64,000 bases of DNA from Lasiosphaeria ovina (taxonomy: Eukaryota; Ascomycota; Sordariomycetes; Sordariales; Lasiosphaeriaceae): contig JAULSN010000002.1 in the NCBI GenBank assembly GCA_033439765.1, forward strand, positions 558,001 through 622,000, given 5' to 3'. Position numbers and translations under genes: made by a program. Shown in pieces: positions 21,251 to 32,339 of this stretch. Position 1 is the first letter of the stretch. Every line of letters begins with the position of its first letter. Below the pieces are notes generated by a model. The model worked only from the letters and a program-made list of their open reading frames with translations. It did no database searches and was not told the DNA's origin.

Positions 21251-22026
21251 CACGAGCCAGAGAGCAGACTGCCCCCCACCACAACGTCGTCCCGTCCCGT
21301 GATAGTCTTGCTGGTGTTTCTCATGCTGGTCTTGACAAAGGGACTGGTTTTGCTACTCTTGCTAATGGTGTTCGAGACGCTGCGAGAGACCAGAGACAGA
21401 CTTGGGAACCTCATTCTTCTTGGCTGTGGTCTTCACAGGCTTGCTACCCTGAGCTTGCTTGTACGTGCCAGACGCTGGCCGTGGTGCAGGTTGCCATGAT
21501 GACTGGCACTCTGAGCATCGGCAGCTTGGCATGATGGGAATCTGAGTTCTGGCTTGCCGCAATACTGAGTCGTCCCTCGGAATGGAGACTCTGCTTAGAA
21601 CCAAATGCACCTCGATATCTCGGTCAAGCAGTGCTGCGATGGGTGGGTGTGACAGTGCATCGTGGCCGTTGGGGAGAAAAAGCCACGGCAAAATATTGAC
21701 ATGGATGGAATCGGAATTGCAAGAGCGGCATTTCTTGTGGCCTATGAATGGCCTCGCCGTGCTTGGCTCTTGCCAGCGATTGCTGCCTGAAGCTAGCAGT
21801 GGCCAAGCCAGAGAGCCTTGCCGGCCGCGTCACGATTCTGGGCAGCCACGATGGGCAAACTGCTGAGCGATTCGGGGCAAGGAGCAGATGAAGCGGGTGG
21901 ATAATGAACACAGTCGAAAAAGCCGACGAGGCTCTGGCTATCTAAAGTCACTGCTATCCGACCCTACTCTCAATAAACGAACGGAAGAAGAGAATCACAC
22001 AACACACTCTGTCCCAGCCGTCACTC
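21251..22026. other. Intergenic stretch with unassigned minus-strand ORFs
   Basis: A minus-strand ORF at 21362-21691 contains two Cys pairs (PSCRCSEC) and might be an N-terminal piece of the dead G-domain gene. The link is not supported by a frame. Confidence 0.3.
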
Positions 22027-22675
22027 CTAGACCGTCACATTATCCTCATACTGGTCGATGACATTGCCGGCCGGGAAGAAGTCGCAGTAGAACCACCACT
22101 CCTTTTTCGGGTTCTGCGCGCAGTAGTTGGTGCTGAACGCGCACCCTAGCGTCTGCGAGCTCTTCCACACCGTCTGCGTGAAGTGTCCGCCGCCGATCAG
22201 GTTGCCCGCCAGGTACGCGTCGACCTCATCCTGCCCCACCCACGCGTCGAACGCCGCCTGCGTCTGCGCTGTGAAGTTGGGCTTCCGCGTCGCCGGCTTG
22301 AACCAGAAGTAGTAGGCGTTCTCGCCGTAGTCGCCCTGTGCCGTCGGCAGAGGTTAGCTGGGGATTTGTGAGGTTGCGGCGCGCGGGGATGCCTACCGTG
22401 TGGTTCAGCGTGCAGCCGTTGGCCTTGGTCAGCGCGATGGCAGCGAGGTCTGCGTCCCAGGTGAGGTTGGCAGCGTCGTGCTGGACGCGGATCGTGTTGA
22501 CTGCGTTCAGAGCCGTGTTGATGAAAGTGGGATCGGCAGGAGGAGGCGAATCGCGCTTAGCGATGGCCGTCTCTAGGATGGCCACACGCATTGCTTCCGC
22601 TACCCCCGAGAGGAGCAGCATGGCTGTGGCTAGGACGCCAACATGGTCTCCGATGGTCTTGAGTTGATAAAGCAT
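22027..22675 (-). CDS. Secreted CAP/SCP (PR-1-like) domain protein
   Basis: Two exons, 22675-22397 and 22335-22027, around a 61-bp intron (GTAGGC donor, CTAAC branch, GCACAG acceptor, phase 0), giving 195 aa. A hydrophobic N-terminal segment (about residues 13-28) is a likely signal peptide. The CAP domain follows: helix with HDAANLTWDADLAAIA, GCTLNHT joined by the splice to GDYGENAYYF, then GHFTQTVWKSSQTLGCAFS (CRISP signature 1) and FYCDFFPAGN (signature 2). Fungal CAP proteins of the PRY type bind and export sterols or fatty acids and some act in virulence. Here only secretion and fold are supported. Confidence 0.9.
22336..22396 (-). other. Intron of the CAP-domain gene
   Basis: 61 bp. 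Removal joins NHT to GDYGENAY and restores the conserved CAP helix/strand junction. Confidence 0.8.
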
Positions 22676-23988
22676 GGTCTGAGGCTGACTGGAATATTGT
22701 GCAATCGTAGAAGTGACGCGCGCTGGCTGGGATGGCGCAATGTCAATGGTGGTTTAGTCGCTTAAGTTGTATCTGCTCAACGCCCTCTTTGAAGGGTAAG
22801 AGAAACGAGATCGATAATTATATTCGATGATAACCTGCGAGCTGTTGTCCCATGATGCAGTGGAGTCATCAAAGGCCGGTGTGCATTCCAGTGACGAAGA
22901 GTCCAAGACACTCATCACCCCAGGGATGGGAACCAAATTCCCTTCCACTCCCAGAGCGACTGCCGGTGCGGGACATTCCCAGACGCGAAGTAATTAGCTA
23001 TCTACGACTTACCTTAGAGACTCCTCTCCGAGTGAGGCATGAACTGCTAGAGTCACTACTATAGAGTAGTGAAGCCCTCTCTTTTAACGGCCCAAATTGC
23101 GCCAGACAGACAAGGAGAGTTACAGTTATGACTGAATGATGGCGTGGCGCCCCCAGATAAAATAACTGATGATTCCAAAAATTGCCTAGATACAGAGATC
23201 CCTTGCGCATACCAATACACTACAAGACGTCATCGTTACGCGGGCCTGCTCCTCTTCAGACCCGGCACACAGCGGAAATCCCAGAGCTGGAATGCACATG
23301 TGCCTTGAACTTCCAACATTCCCAATTTTGGGGGGGCTGAAACAACAGTCTGGGGTTTCAGACGATGACCGGGGCGCCTCTCTCTCCCACGCTGCGGCTT
23401 AGTGTCCAGTGCCACACGAGCTCAGGGAGATAAGCTGTGGCCAAAAGAGATATTACTGTAAGCAACAATCCAACGACAGCAGCTCTTTAGATATATCGGA
23501 CTTAGCTTGTCGTTTTGTGGCTGAGGTGCTGCAGGGTATTCAGCAGCGTAACGAACTGCTGTGAGGACATGGGATAATACATGGCTACCTCCTTTCCCCC
23601 CTTGTTGCAAAACTGGACCCAGGGGACTGGGCGTTATCGACTAAAATAGGAACATGGAGAAGGTTCCGGACAAACTCGACAGGGGCCTAGATCTAGCTAG
23701 CAATAAGAACTAGAAGGAGATGGTATTTATTTACAGGATACTGGACAAGATAATTCACACAATAAAAAGGAAAAGGGGCAGACCCTAACCCTTGTCGACG
23801 TTTTGAAATGGTGCCGCCAGGTCTCTGGACCCACTTTTCTGTCCGCGCTTTTTTTTTCTTTTTTTTTACTTATTTCCGGTCAACATGGCCTCGTGCAGGC
23901 GCAAATGCAAGACGTGGGAGATACCAAACATTGTAAGCGATTGACAGGTGGCGTTCATTCATGGTCGCTCAGCGCTGGCCTCTTTCAT
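22676..23988. other. Intergenic stretch
   Basis: About 1.3 kb with no supported gene. It has a T-rich run at about 23850-23870. Confidence 0.4.
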
Positions 23989-24215
23989 AACTGGCTTTCC
24001 CGCCAATCAGGGGCCGAAAGGAACCAGACGACAGTCGGTCGCACCTGGCCGTTGCTGACAAGGTAGTGCTTGATATACCTCGACAAAAAAATAGATCTCC
24101 GACGACCAGATCGGCGGCCAGCATGATGACCACCAAAAACTCGTCCCATGGGTCCGGCCCGCCATCTCAGGTCCGCGGAATAATAATAAGTAGCCAACCT
24201 TGATGCCTTGCCATT
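23989..24215 (+). repeat. Duplicated upstream region, copy 1 (partner at about 57885-58085)
   Basis: Shared blocks in the same order include CCCGCCAATCAGGGGC, CAGACGAC, GGCGGCCA.CAT.ATG.CCACC, CTCGTCCCAT, ATCTCAGGT and ATAATA.TA..AAGTAGC. Each copy sits about 170-190 bp before the ATG of an orphan family member. The first block contains a CCAAT box. Confidence 0.8.
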
Positions 24216-24383
24216 TCCAGCCCTGTCGTTTCCCTCAAAACTTTTTGGGCAGTTGGCACTGCTTCTGCACGCCAGTTATCCGCTTAGTGACCCAATAATT
24301 GACTGCATATCAGATTTATATTCAGTCCAGACACCTTCATATAACTTCGGTTGTCCCAACAGCATTACTACTTGCAAATAATT

Positions 24384-24618
24384 ATGACATCCAAAGCCGC
24401 CGCGAAAACTTCTCCACTGGAATCGTCTACCACAACGACAACACATCATAACAACGTCGGCACTCTTAAGACTCCCAACGAACCGCCCACCCAGAAAGAT
24501 GAGAAAAGTGGGTTGGAGAATGAAAGCTTGCTTGTTAAATTGACTTGGCATGACGACTCGGAGGCGAAACACACATACTATACCTACTGTGCTATAAAGG
24601 GATGTTATACCCTGGAGG
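24384..24618 (+). pseudogene. Orphan family member 1, exon 1 only
   Basis: From ATG 24384 the reading is Ser/Thr/Pro-rich for about 50 residues, then has VKLTWHDDSEAKHTYYTYC and AIKGCYTLE, followed directly by a GTATGT splice donor. The same end (C-x-I/V-x-x-C-Y/S-T, then donor) occurs in the copies at 58277 and 62659. No counterpart of the second exon of the intact copy was found before the Fot transposon at 25027, so this copy looks truncated. Function unknown. Confidence 0.55.
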
Positions 24619-24659
24619 TATGTTGTGATACGTTTGTTTCACGACCCTAAGATCGACGA

Positions 24660-25026
24660 ACACCCCTGCTCATAGTCACGTGACTCTTCGTTATGTTTGA
24701 TCAGTCTAGATCAGCCCCGGCTCAGCTTCGGCTAATATTTGCCCATTGAACAGCACAGCATTCCGAGAAGGTGCAGTTTTAGCCGAAGGGCCCAAGAATG
24801 GTCCTGTGGAAGGAAAGGGCCCAAAATTGGGACATTTGCACCCGCAATAGCCACCACCCAGAATTTCATGGACAATTCGTCCTGGCCTTCCGCTTGGTAA
24901 TGCTTATATCTATTACTAGTCGTTGATCCTGGGGATATTTAGGAGATGCCTTTGCTACTGGGCGTTATCAGGAGATGAAGGACATTTCGTACATTGAGAC
25001 CATTTAGTGCTTGTTAAATGACTGTA
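24660..25026. other. Spacer up to the Fot-type transposon
   Basis: No gene seen. It ends in the TA (25025-25026) used as target by the Fot-type element. Confidence 0.4.
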
Positions 25027-25075
25027 ACGTGCGTAATAAGCGAGTGTCGCAGACAAGCGAGTATCGCACGTTTTA
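25027..25075. repeat. Left terminal inverted repeat of the Fot-type element
   Basis: It matches the complement of 47930-47978 with few, mostly C/T or G/A, differences and includes two subterminal AAGCGAG repeats. Confidence 0.9.
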
Positions 25076-25114
25076 CAACCCACCACAGCTATCCTCAATT
25101 ACACAACCACAACA

Positions 25115-25830
25115 TTAGGAAATAATAATAACTGAATTAGAAACAGATGAATCAGACGATTCTACAGCCTCCTTACATATGCGTGCATTATAGCCAGGCT
25201 TGCCGCACACACCACAGCACCGAATCTTCGTCCGAGACCCCCCTACACCACCACTATTTTATCGTGTTTCCTGGGCTAACTACTCACCCACAGCCTTCTA
25301 ATCCAATAGATCCTGTACCTCTTATATAGTAAATGACCCTCCAAGCCGTACACGTGTTTTTTTGGCTCTCCGTCGCTTACTAAGCTCCTCATTAGCCTTT
25401 CGTAGTACTAAGACCTCCGTACGTAGAAGAGCCACCTCGTATATCACAGCCATTGTACCTTTGGCTAATCGATCTATAGTAGTTAGTATCGGGGTTAGAG
25501 AGCTACCCTAATAGTTAGAAATTCGAGTTTTAATAAATGCTAATTATGAGGTGGCCTCTCGAGGGTTATATAGCGTTTGGGAGGCCTAAGGTAGTACTAT
25601 AGTTAGGCTTGAGGCTGGGGGTATTAGGGTCCGAATACGCATATCTAACGTAGATATCACCCTCTCTAGGTCGTACGGTATAAGGCTAGCTCCGGTAAAA
25701 CCCCCCTAGATATTTTTTTCTATAATCGAAGTAAAAAACGCCTCTCTAAATATATAAAGAAACTCCAACTTGCTAATATATATAATATTCATCCGTATAA
25801 ACTACTTAATTTAGTAGTTATACGCCTTCT
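25115..25830 (-). pseudogene. Fot-type transposase, C-terminal part
   Basis: The minus-strand reading contains FREAFFTSIIEKNI, RIRTLIPPASSL, LSKRRRAKKTRVRLGGS and a C-terminal knuckle CGVCGKPGYNARICKE, ending at TAA 25117-25115. This tail is typical of fungal Fot1/Tan-like transposases. Stops replace expected Gln or Trp at several points, consistent with CpA-to-TpA mutation. It continues in frame from the fragment at 40175-40670. Confidence 0.88.
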
Positions 25831-25835
25831 TCAAA

Positions 25836-26096
25836 TGATAGGGAAAGGCAGCTTATATCACCAATGTGGTGGTAGAATTATGTGTGTAGAAGGTTGAAAA
25901 GGAAGGTGGTGTGCCCTGCAGCGGGGATATGCCCCGCGCAGGTGGCAGTATTAACTGCCAGTGCACACCGCCTACTTGCCCGCCTTCAGCTAGTCTAGGG
26001 TGCTGCTTATATAATATACAGGGGGTGCACGCGCCATATGCGCGTAGAGGGCCATATCAATTGTTGATATGTGCAATTGAGGCCATTCCCGTATCA
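25836..26096 (-). repeat. Gypsy A LTR (3' LTR of the minus-strand element)
   Basis: 261 bp, TGATAGGG to CGTATCA. The flank TCAAA (25831-25835) is repeated at 40170-40174. It differs from 39909-40169 at about nine sites, all CpA/TpG versus TpA. Confidence 0.95.
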
Positions 26097-26217
26097 AGTA
26101 CCCGGCTCAAAAAAGAGTGTTACTGCCCTTAGTGACTAGGCGGGGAATCCCTCTCCGTCTATGCTTCCCATACCCAAAGGGTATAGTCCTATGAAACTCT
26201 CAGTACGTCCCAAGTGC

Positions 26218-29200
26218 CTACTTTCTCTCCTTACGAGGTCTGCCACGTCCGCGCTTCGGGGGCTCGTTGTTTACTTCCGCAGGCTTTGCTTCCTCGGGTC
26301 GGCCACCTTTCCTCAGCCAGTATTCGTCCACGCATTCCTGAGCTCCTACAAGCTCCTCTTCTTTTTTCCATTGATTATCCTCGTTGCCGTAGCCCTTCCA
26401 GTGCACCAGGTACTCAGTACGTCCCCTGGTTTTCCTGTACTTCTGAATGTACTCAATCTCGTAGCGTTAGCCATTATCGTCGGACTAGTCGTCTTCCACA
26501 GGCCCTGGGGGTGGCTTAGTACGGTCGAAGGGATCTTTCTCTACGAGGTCGGGCTGGGGGTTGGAGCCGGGGACCTTGGAAAGGTGGGCCACGGAGATAA
26601 CGGGGTGTACTTGGCTGCCCTCCGGGAAGCTTAGTTCGTACGCCAGTCTACCGATTCGCTTGACGACTTTCCAGGGCCCAGAGCGTTATTGCGATAGCTT
26701 CCTGGACGGCTTGCCGGGGAGGTGGTATCCCTTATGCAGGTTAAGAAAGACCTCTTCACCGATATAGAACTCGACAGGTCGGTGGTTATCGTCATATCGG
26801 CGCTTTGCTAAAGCTGCGGCGAAGTCCATTACTAGTTGGGCTTTATCCCGGACCTGCTCGCGAATAGCGGGCACATCTTCTAGGGCCGGTTGGTTATCGG
26901 TCATTAGGTCTAGAGGTCCTAACGAAGGTCTAAATCCGTATAGCTGCTCGTAAGGGGATATCTGAATACCCTTAGTATAGGCCGAGTTGAGGTGCTACTA
27001 TAACGCCGGGATAATCTCCAGCCAGTTGGACGTAGGGTTAACGAAGTTATAGTGACGAATAGCGATCTTAACGGTCTGGTTTTTACGCTTAGCCAGGCCG
27101 TCACCTTAAGGGTAGTACGCTATAGTTATGAGGAACCTAGTTCCGAGAGCTTTCCAAACTCCTTTCCAAAGCCCTGATATAAACTTGCGATCACGGTCTA
27201 AGATAATTATATAGGGGAATCCCCAGTCGGCGAGGAGGAGGTGTTTAATAAGGACCTCTCCCTACTACTTAGTAGTATAGGTAGTATGACCAGGTAGTAA
27301 GAGGGAACGCTTCGTAGCTTTATCTATAATAGGCATTAAATAGTTATACGTCTCCTTACCTATAACCTTCTAAGGCGAGTCGGCAGAAGAAACTTCAGGG
27401 AGGCCGAGAATGTAATCTATAGCGATCACTCGTATAGGCAGGGCGTCTATAGGACGGATCGGCTAGTAATCGCTATTGACTGGGGTTCGGTAGGTCTTAT
27501 TTAGCTAATAACTAGGGCAAAATTTGAGGTAATCCTTCACGGCCTTGGTTTTCCAATAGATCGAAAGTCCTTTCAAGTCGTAGAGCATTCGGTTTCTGCC
27601 GAAATAGTGCTTGCTATTATACGCTTCCTCCATAACGGTTTTGATTATATCTCGAGGTACGTAGAGCCTCCTTGTACCGTCAGGGCGTACGTTAAATAAA
27701 AGACCTTGATTATTAAGCATAAAGGGGTAACCCGGCCTAGTACGCGTACCTTCTTCGCCGGCGGTTTTGCTGATTTTAGCGATGATAGAGGCATACTTTG
27801 AGTCTTTTACGTAGCTATCGCGAAATCCGTTACGTAAGGAGTTATCTATATAAGCTTCCGCGTATATGAACTATACGTCGTTAAGAACCGTAGGTTTATT
27901 AGGAGGGGTTTCGTTAGTAGTTATGAGCCTGCTTAAGGCGTCCGGAACGAAGTTCTTCTTACCTTCTAGGTAAACTGGAATTAACTAATACTATAAGAGG
28001 TAAATAGAGGCGTTTACTAACCGTATATTAGATCGGTCTATAGATGAAGAGCTTAAGGCTATCTGGTTCATAATTCCGAGTATAGTAGAATGGTCGGTCA
28101 GGGCGTAAATAGGCAGTTTATTACTATGAATCGTTATTCGTAGCTTCTTGACGGCCTAGACTAAGTAGGCGACTTCGAGCTCTAAAGGTCCGTATCTCTA
28201 CTCGGGATCTAATAGGCATCTACTAAGAAAACAAATAGGGAGAACTTGGTTGGCTGGAACGACTTATCCTACTTTCTATTCGTAGCCCTCTATAAGGTGA
28301 AAAGCCATAACTCCGAATCCGTACTCCTTAGAGCCATCCACCTATAGAAATAGGGTCTTTTCTAGGTCATAATAATATAGAATGGTCGGATCTTCCTTAT
28401 AGATCGCCTACTAGATGGTTTCGAAAGCTAGTAATTCCTTATCGGTAGGTATATACTTGGTTTTTGCCGTATATACTATACGCTTGCCTTTATTGCCGTT
28501 AACGACTTTACTAGCTTTACGGCCGATTTTGAGGAGCTTAACCTTACGCTTCTGCATCGGCTCGGCGATCTACGCGTAATAGGGGATATGAGATCTTAAA
28601 AAACCTATTACCCCCAAGTATTGCTCCAGGGCTCTTAGCATATTAGGAAAGACAAGCTTCTTGAAGGCGGCTAGTCTATCTACTATATGAGTAAGGCCTA
28701 GGCTATTAACTCTGAAGCCGAGTAGCTCGACGTTGGGGTAGGCGAGAAAAGACTTCTTCGGCGATATGGCGATATTCTTATTAGTAAATATCTCAAACGC
28801 CTTTCGTAGGTAACGTAAGTAGTCTTTTCGGGAATCGGAAAAGATAACTATATTATCGATAAAAGCACGTATAAAGTGAGCGTACTTAGCCAATAGTCGA
28901 TCCATATACCGCTAGGTATATACTAGGGTATTCCGAAATCCCATTAAGGTAACCTTAGACTTCTCCAAGCCTCGAGGACTAATAATAGTGAATCTATCTC
29001 GATAAGGGGGATAGATTCCAAACTAATAGAAAAAGGACGTTACGTCGATTATAAAGACGTAGGATTTACCGCGAATAGTAGAGATAATAGTAGACTATAA
29101 CGGTAAAGGGTAGTTATTAGGCATAACTACTCGGTTAAGCTATTGAAGATTAATAATAACTCTACCTTTCTCTACGCCGTAGATAGTCCGCCAGACGATA

Positions 29201-30700
29201 AATACTAGCGAGTTGAAAGGCGTAGGATCGTTTTGCTAGTCCATACGGTCTTCCGCGTATAACGTTCCGAAAATATCGTCCAAAATACCCATATCCTTTT
29301 GACTAAGGGGGTAGCTTCTATTGGCTTTGAGTTGGTTTTACTAGCCTTCTACTAGGGGAACTTTTATTATATCCTTCTCTAGAATCTTAATTATGCCGTT
29401 ATTTACCCAGACTTGGGGGAATTCTTCATATAGAGCTTAAAGGTCGGTTGCGAAGGGAGCGTCGGTAGCGTAGATATGAATTCCGTTATCGGTAATAATC
29501 TTAATATAGTCGATTAGCGCTTTAATGCCTAACTTGGATATCTTTCCGCCGGGGCTAGTATTAACGACGAACTTAGCGGCTATAGGTCCCGTAAGATCCT
29601 CGTCGAGTAGCTCTGAGGCTATAGGGGGTTCTAAGTCTGCGTTCTAAGTAATCTACTAGACTTGGTCGGATAGGGATAGCGGTAAAGCTATAGGGGGAGG
29701 TAAGTTATTAGAGGAGGCGATAGCTAGTAGGGTAATATCCTTAGGGGCGTCGATGAGCGTATAAATTACTTTAGTTATATTAAAAGACGAGCCTATAGCT
29801 TACTACTATATAACGTTCGAAAGGCTAGTAGTCGGGAGCGCTAATACCCCTAAGAGCTGAGAAAATATAGCTAGCGAGCCGAGTGCTATTACGGCTATAC
29901 CTTATTTCCAGGATACGCTCCTATAGCCACTATCCTAAGCCTTATGAATATGGCCGAGGGTAGTACCCTTCTTAATTACTAGTACGCCGTTAGAGTTATT
30001 TTATATTACGACGACTTTCGGCGTTTTTACGTCTATAACTACGTTAGCTACTACGGAGTATTTTACTAAGAATATTACGGATCTATCGGAGGGTAGGGGC
30101 TTATAGTTAACTAGAAGAAGTGTTCTCTATCCTACTAGTAGGGTGAGATCTCTACCGGCTTTGACGTTCCGGCGATACTCCTTAGCTTTGCGAACGACTT
30201 CTATAGACGTATGGAAGCCGTCTATCTATCTAAAGGTGACTATATCCGACGAATAGTCGATGTTTACTCCGTAGGGGGTAAGGAACTTATTACTAAGTAG
30301 CAAGTTAGGGGGGAGATCCTTAACTACCCATATGGAATACGACACTTCTATTAAAGCTAGCTAGTCCTACCCATCTTCACCGACCAGAAATAGTATGAAG
30401 GTAGCCTACTTAGTGGTCTTTACGGTCCCTTTATACACTCCGCGAACTCGGCCGAAGCGAGGCTTAACTATGTGCTTGAGCTTGCTAAGTAGCTTACGAG
30501 AAATGAGGGATCGACCGGTTCCGGGATCGAGGTAAATCTCGTTACTACTTGACGACGTAGCTGAGGCTTTGGCCTTGACTCGGAGATACGAGTATTCGGA
30601 CTGAGGGTTACCCCTAGTGTCGATAGGAGCGATATTAGGAGCTTTCAAGACGATGAAGTCCGGGGTGACGGGAGCGGAGGAAGATATATATATTGCGATA
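26218..30700 (-). pseudogene. pol: Gypsy A pol with C-terminal chromodomain and AT-hook
   Basis: Read downward from about 30.7 kb. The protease remnant (YLDPGTGRSLISRKLL) comes first. RT and its tether include FIDNIVIFSDSRKDYL, with Asn codon 28852-28854 where the second catalytic Asp belongs, then NIAISPKKSFLAYPNVELLGF. The integrase zinc region has HYFGRNRMLYDLKGLSIYW, followed by the core RVIAIDYILGLPE. Near the end come EVFLNLHKGYHLPGKPSRK and a chromodomain (EIEYIQKYRKTRGRTEYLV, then HWKGYGNEDNQW). The last residues are KRGRGRPRKERK, an AT-hook. Many in-frame stops above about 26.95 kb; few below it. Confidence 0.9.
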
Positions 30701-30808
30701 TCTCCTTTATTAGTAGTAATATATTTATCGTTAGACTCGTCCTCTTATAAATCCAGCTGGGGGATAATGACTCCCGTCTTAGCTGACGAGTATGTACGAA
30801 TATGCTTA

Positions 30809-30813
30809 AATAG
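30809..30813. repeat. Target duplication AATAG of gypsy B (partner 36889-36893)
   Basis: AATAG stands directly before the TG of the left LTR and directly after the CA-type end of the right LTR. It marks the point where gypsy B entered gypsy A, between its gag and protease regions. Confidence 0.9.
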
Positions 30814-31077
30814 TGTAAGGAAAGAGCACCCTAAGCACGTGCGCACACCTTTGTATACGCCCACCACCTATCACTAACTGGCCAGACCACTGCCAGTTGG
30901 CACAGCTATTGCCGTCATAAGGAACGGAGCCCCTGAGCATATATATAAGCAGCGGCCCTCGCCCACCTTCCTTTGCGAGGGCCAGGTTGAAGTCTTACAC
31001 CAATACCACTCATTACTCGCCCTTCTTCTTGCCTATATTATGACCACCTTGATTAGGCGTACCTGCCCTCTCTTATA
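30814..31077 (+). repeat. Gypsy B 5' LTR
   Basis: 264 bp. It differs from the 3' LTR at about fifteen sites, all transitions between CpA/TpG and TpA. It contains the promoter-like ATATATATAAG near 30938. Confidence 0.95.
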
Positions 31078-31089
31078 ATTCTTCAACCT

Positions 31090-32330
31090 CCCTACTACCG
31101 GTAACGATCGAGCCGGTCACCATAGCAGGCAATACTCGTGGAAAGGGGAGAGCTACTCCTCAGGCCAGTTCAACCTAATAAGCGACCCTCGAGGATTTGA
31201 ACGACCCCGTATAGGACTCTCCTACGCCCTCTACTAGTATAGATCCCTAGCAGTTCCAAGCCTTGATATTGCAGGCGATGACCAACTTTTCTACCGGCCT
31301 AGGCAACCTTGGAACTACTCTGGCTAACCTAGGACCGCAGGGAGGGCCCCCTAGATTGAAGGATGATCGCCCTCCCTCCTACGTAGTCGGCAAGCTCAAG
31401 CTCGACGCCTCCCTCTAGGATAAGGAAGACTGGCTCCTAGCTACCGAATAAGGAAACACAACCCGCCTAGACCGACCTCAATGGCTCCAAGTCCAGTGGG
31501 CCAGTACTTGGATGGAGCCAGAAGCGTAGTAGTAGTGGCGGGCCTACTAGAAGCAGCTCTACGAAGGGGACTTCGAGCGGATCACCTGGCAGGAGTTCAA
31601 AGAATACGTTAATACGGACTACCTCGGTAGCAAATCCGGCGAAGTACAAGTATACAAAGAATGGCTAGTATATACTTAACGCGGCCGGTCCCCTCAGGAA
31701 TTCTACCGCGAATGGTCTACGCTAGTGAGGCACCTGCCGGATATGGACATTAATACCACCTTTATGGCCCGGGACTATTGGATCAAACTTGACCGCTTCT
31801 ACCATAATCGATATACCGAGGCCGTCCCTAACGTCACCTCGGTAAAGGAGTGCGCTGAGTAGTATGAGCGGATCTGGCTCGCCCGGGCCTACCTAAGGAA
31901 CGGTAACGATAAAGAAACGTACCGGAAAAGGCTGGGCTCCCCCACCAGCCTTAGCGAGGCCCGAAAACTACACCGCACGACGGAGGAACCGTACTCCGGA
32001 CCCCGCCATAACAAAGCCCGGATTCAACGTAGGGAGCTTCGGGGCTCCCCCACACCAGACCAACCCGTTACCTACGCCCCACCCGCCACTAGGCCGAACG
32101 CCCAGGCACCGCTTCGCGCTAGGGAGCCTCCTATATACTACAACTATGGCAAAGTAGGGCATATACAACGCCAGTGCACCCTCCCGCCTCGGCGCCCTAC
32201 GGCCGCACCAGGCCCGGACGCCAAGGTCCAGAGAATCGAGGTAGGGGACCACGGAGACCTCGAGGACCCGTGCCCGGAACCCTCTAACTCCGAAGACGAC
32301 TCGGGAAACGGGAGCTAGTAGACGATAACC
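31090..32330 (+). pseudogene. gag: Gypsy B gag
   Basis: The gag frame has recognisable blocks such as EGDFERITWQEFKEYVNTDY and SPQEFYREWSTLVRHLPDMD, and a retroviral-type knuckle reading YYNYGKVGHIQRQC. Two expected Cys residues of the knuckle are Tyr (TGC to TAC). Many TAG stops. Start codon not determined. Confidence 0.8.
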
Positions 32331-32339
32331 CCGATCGAT

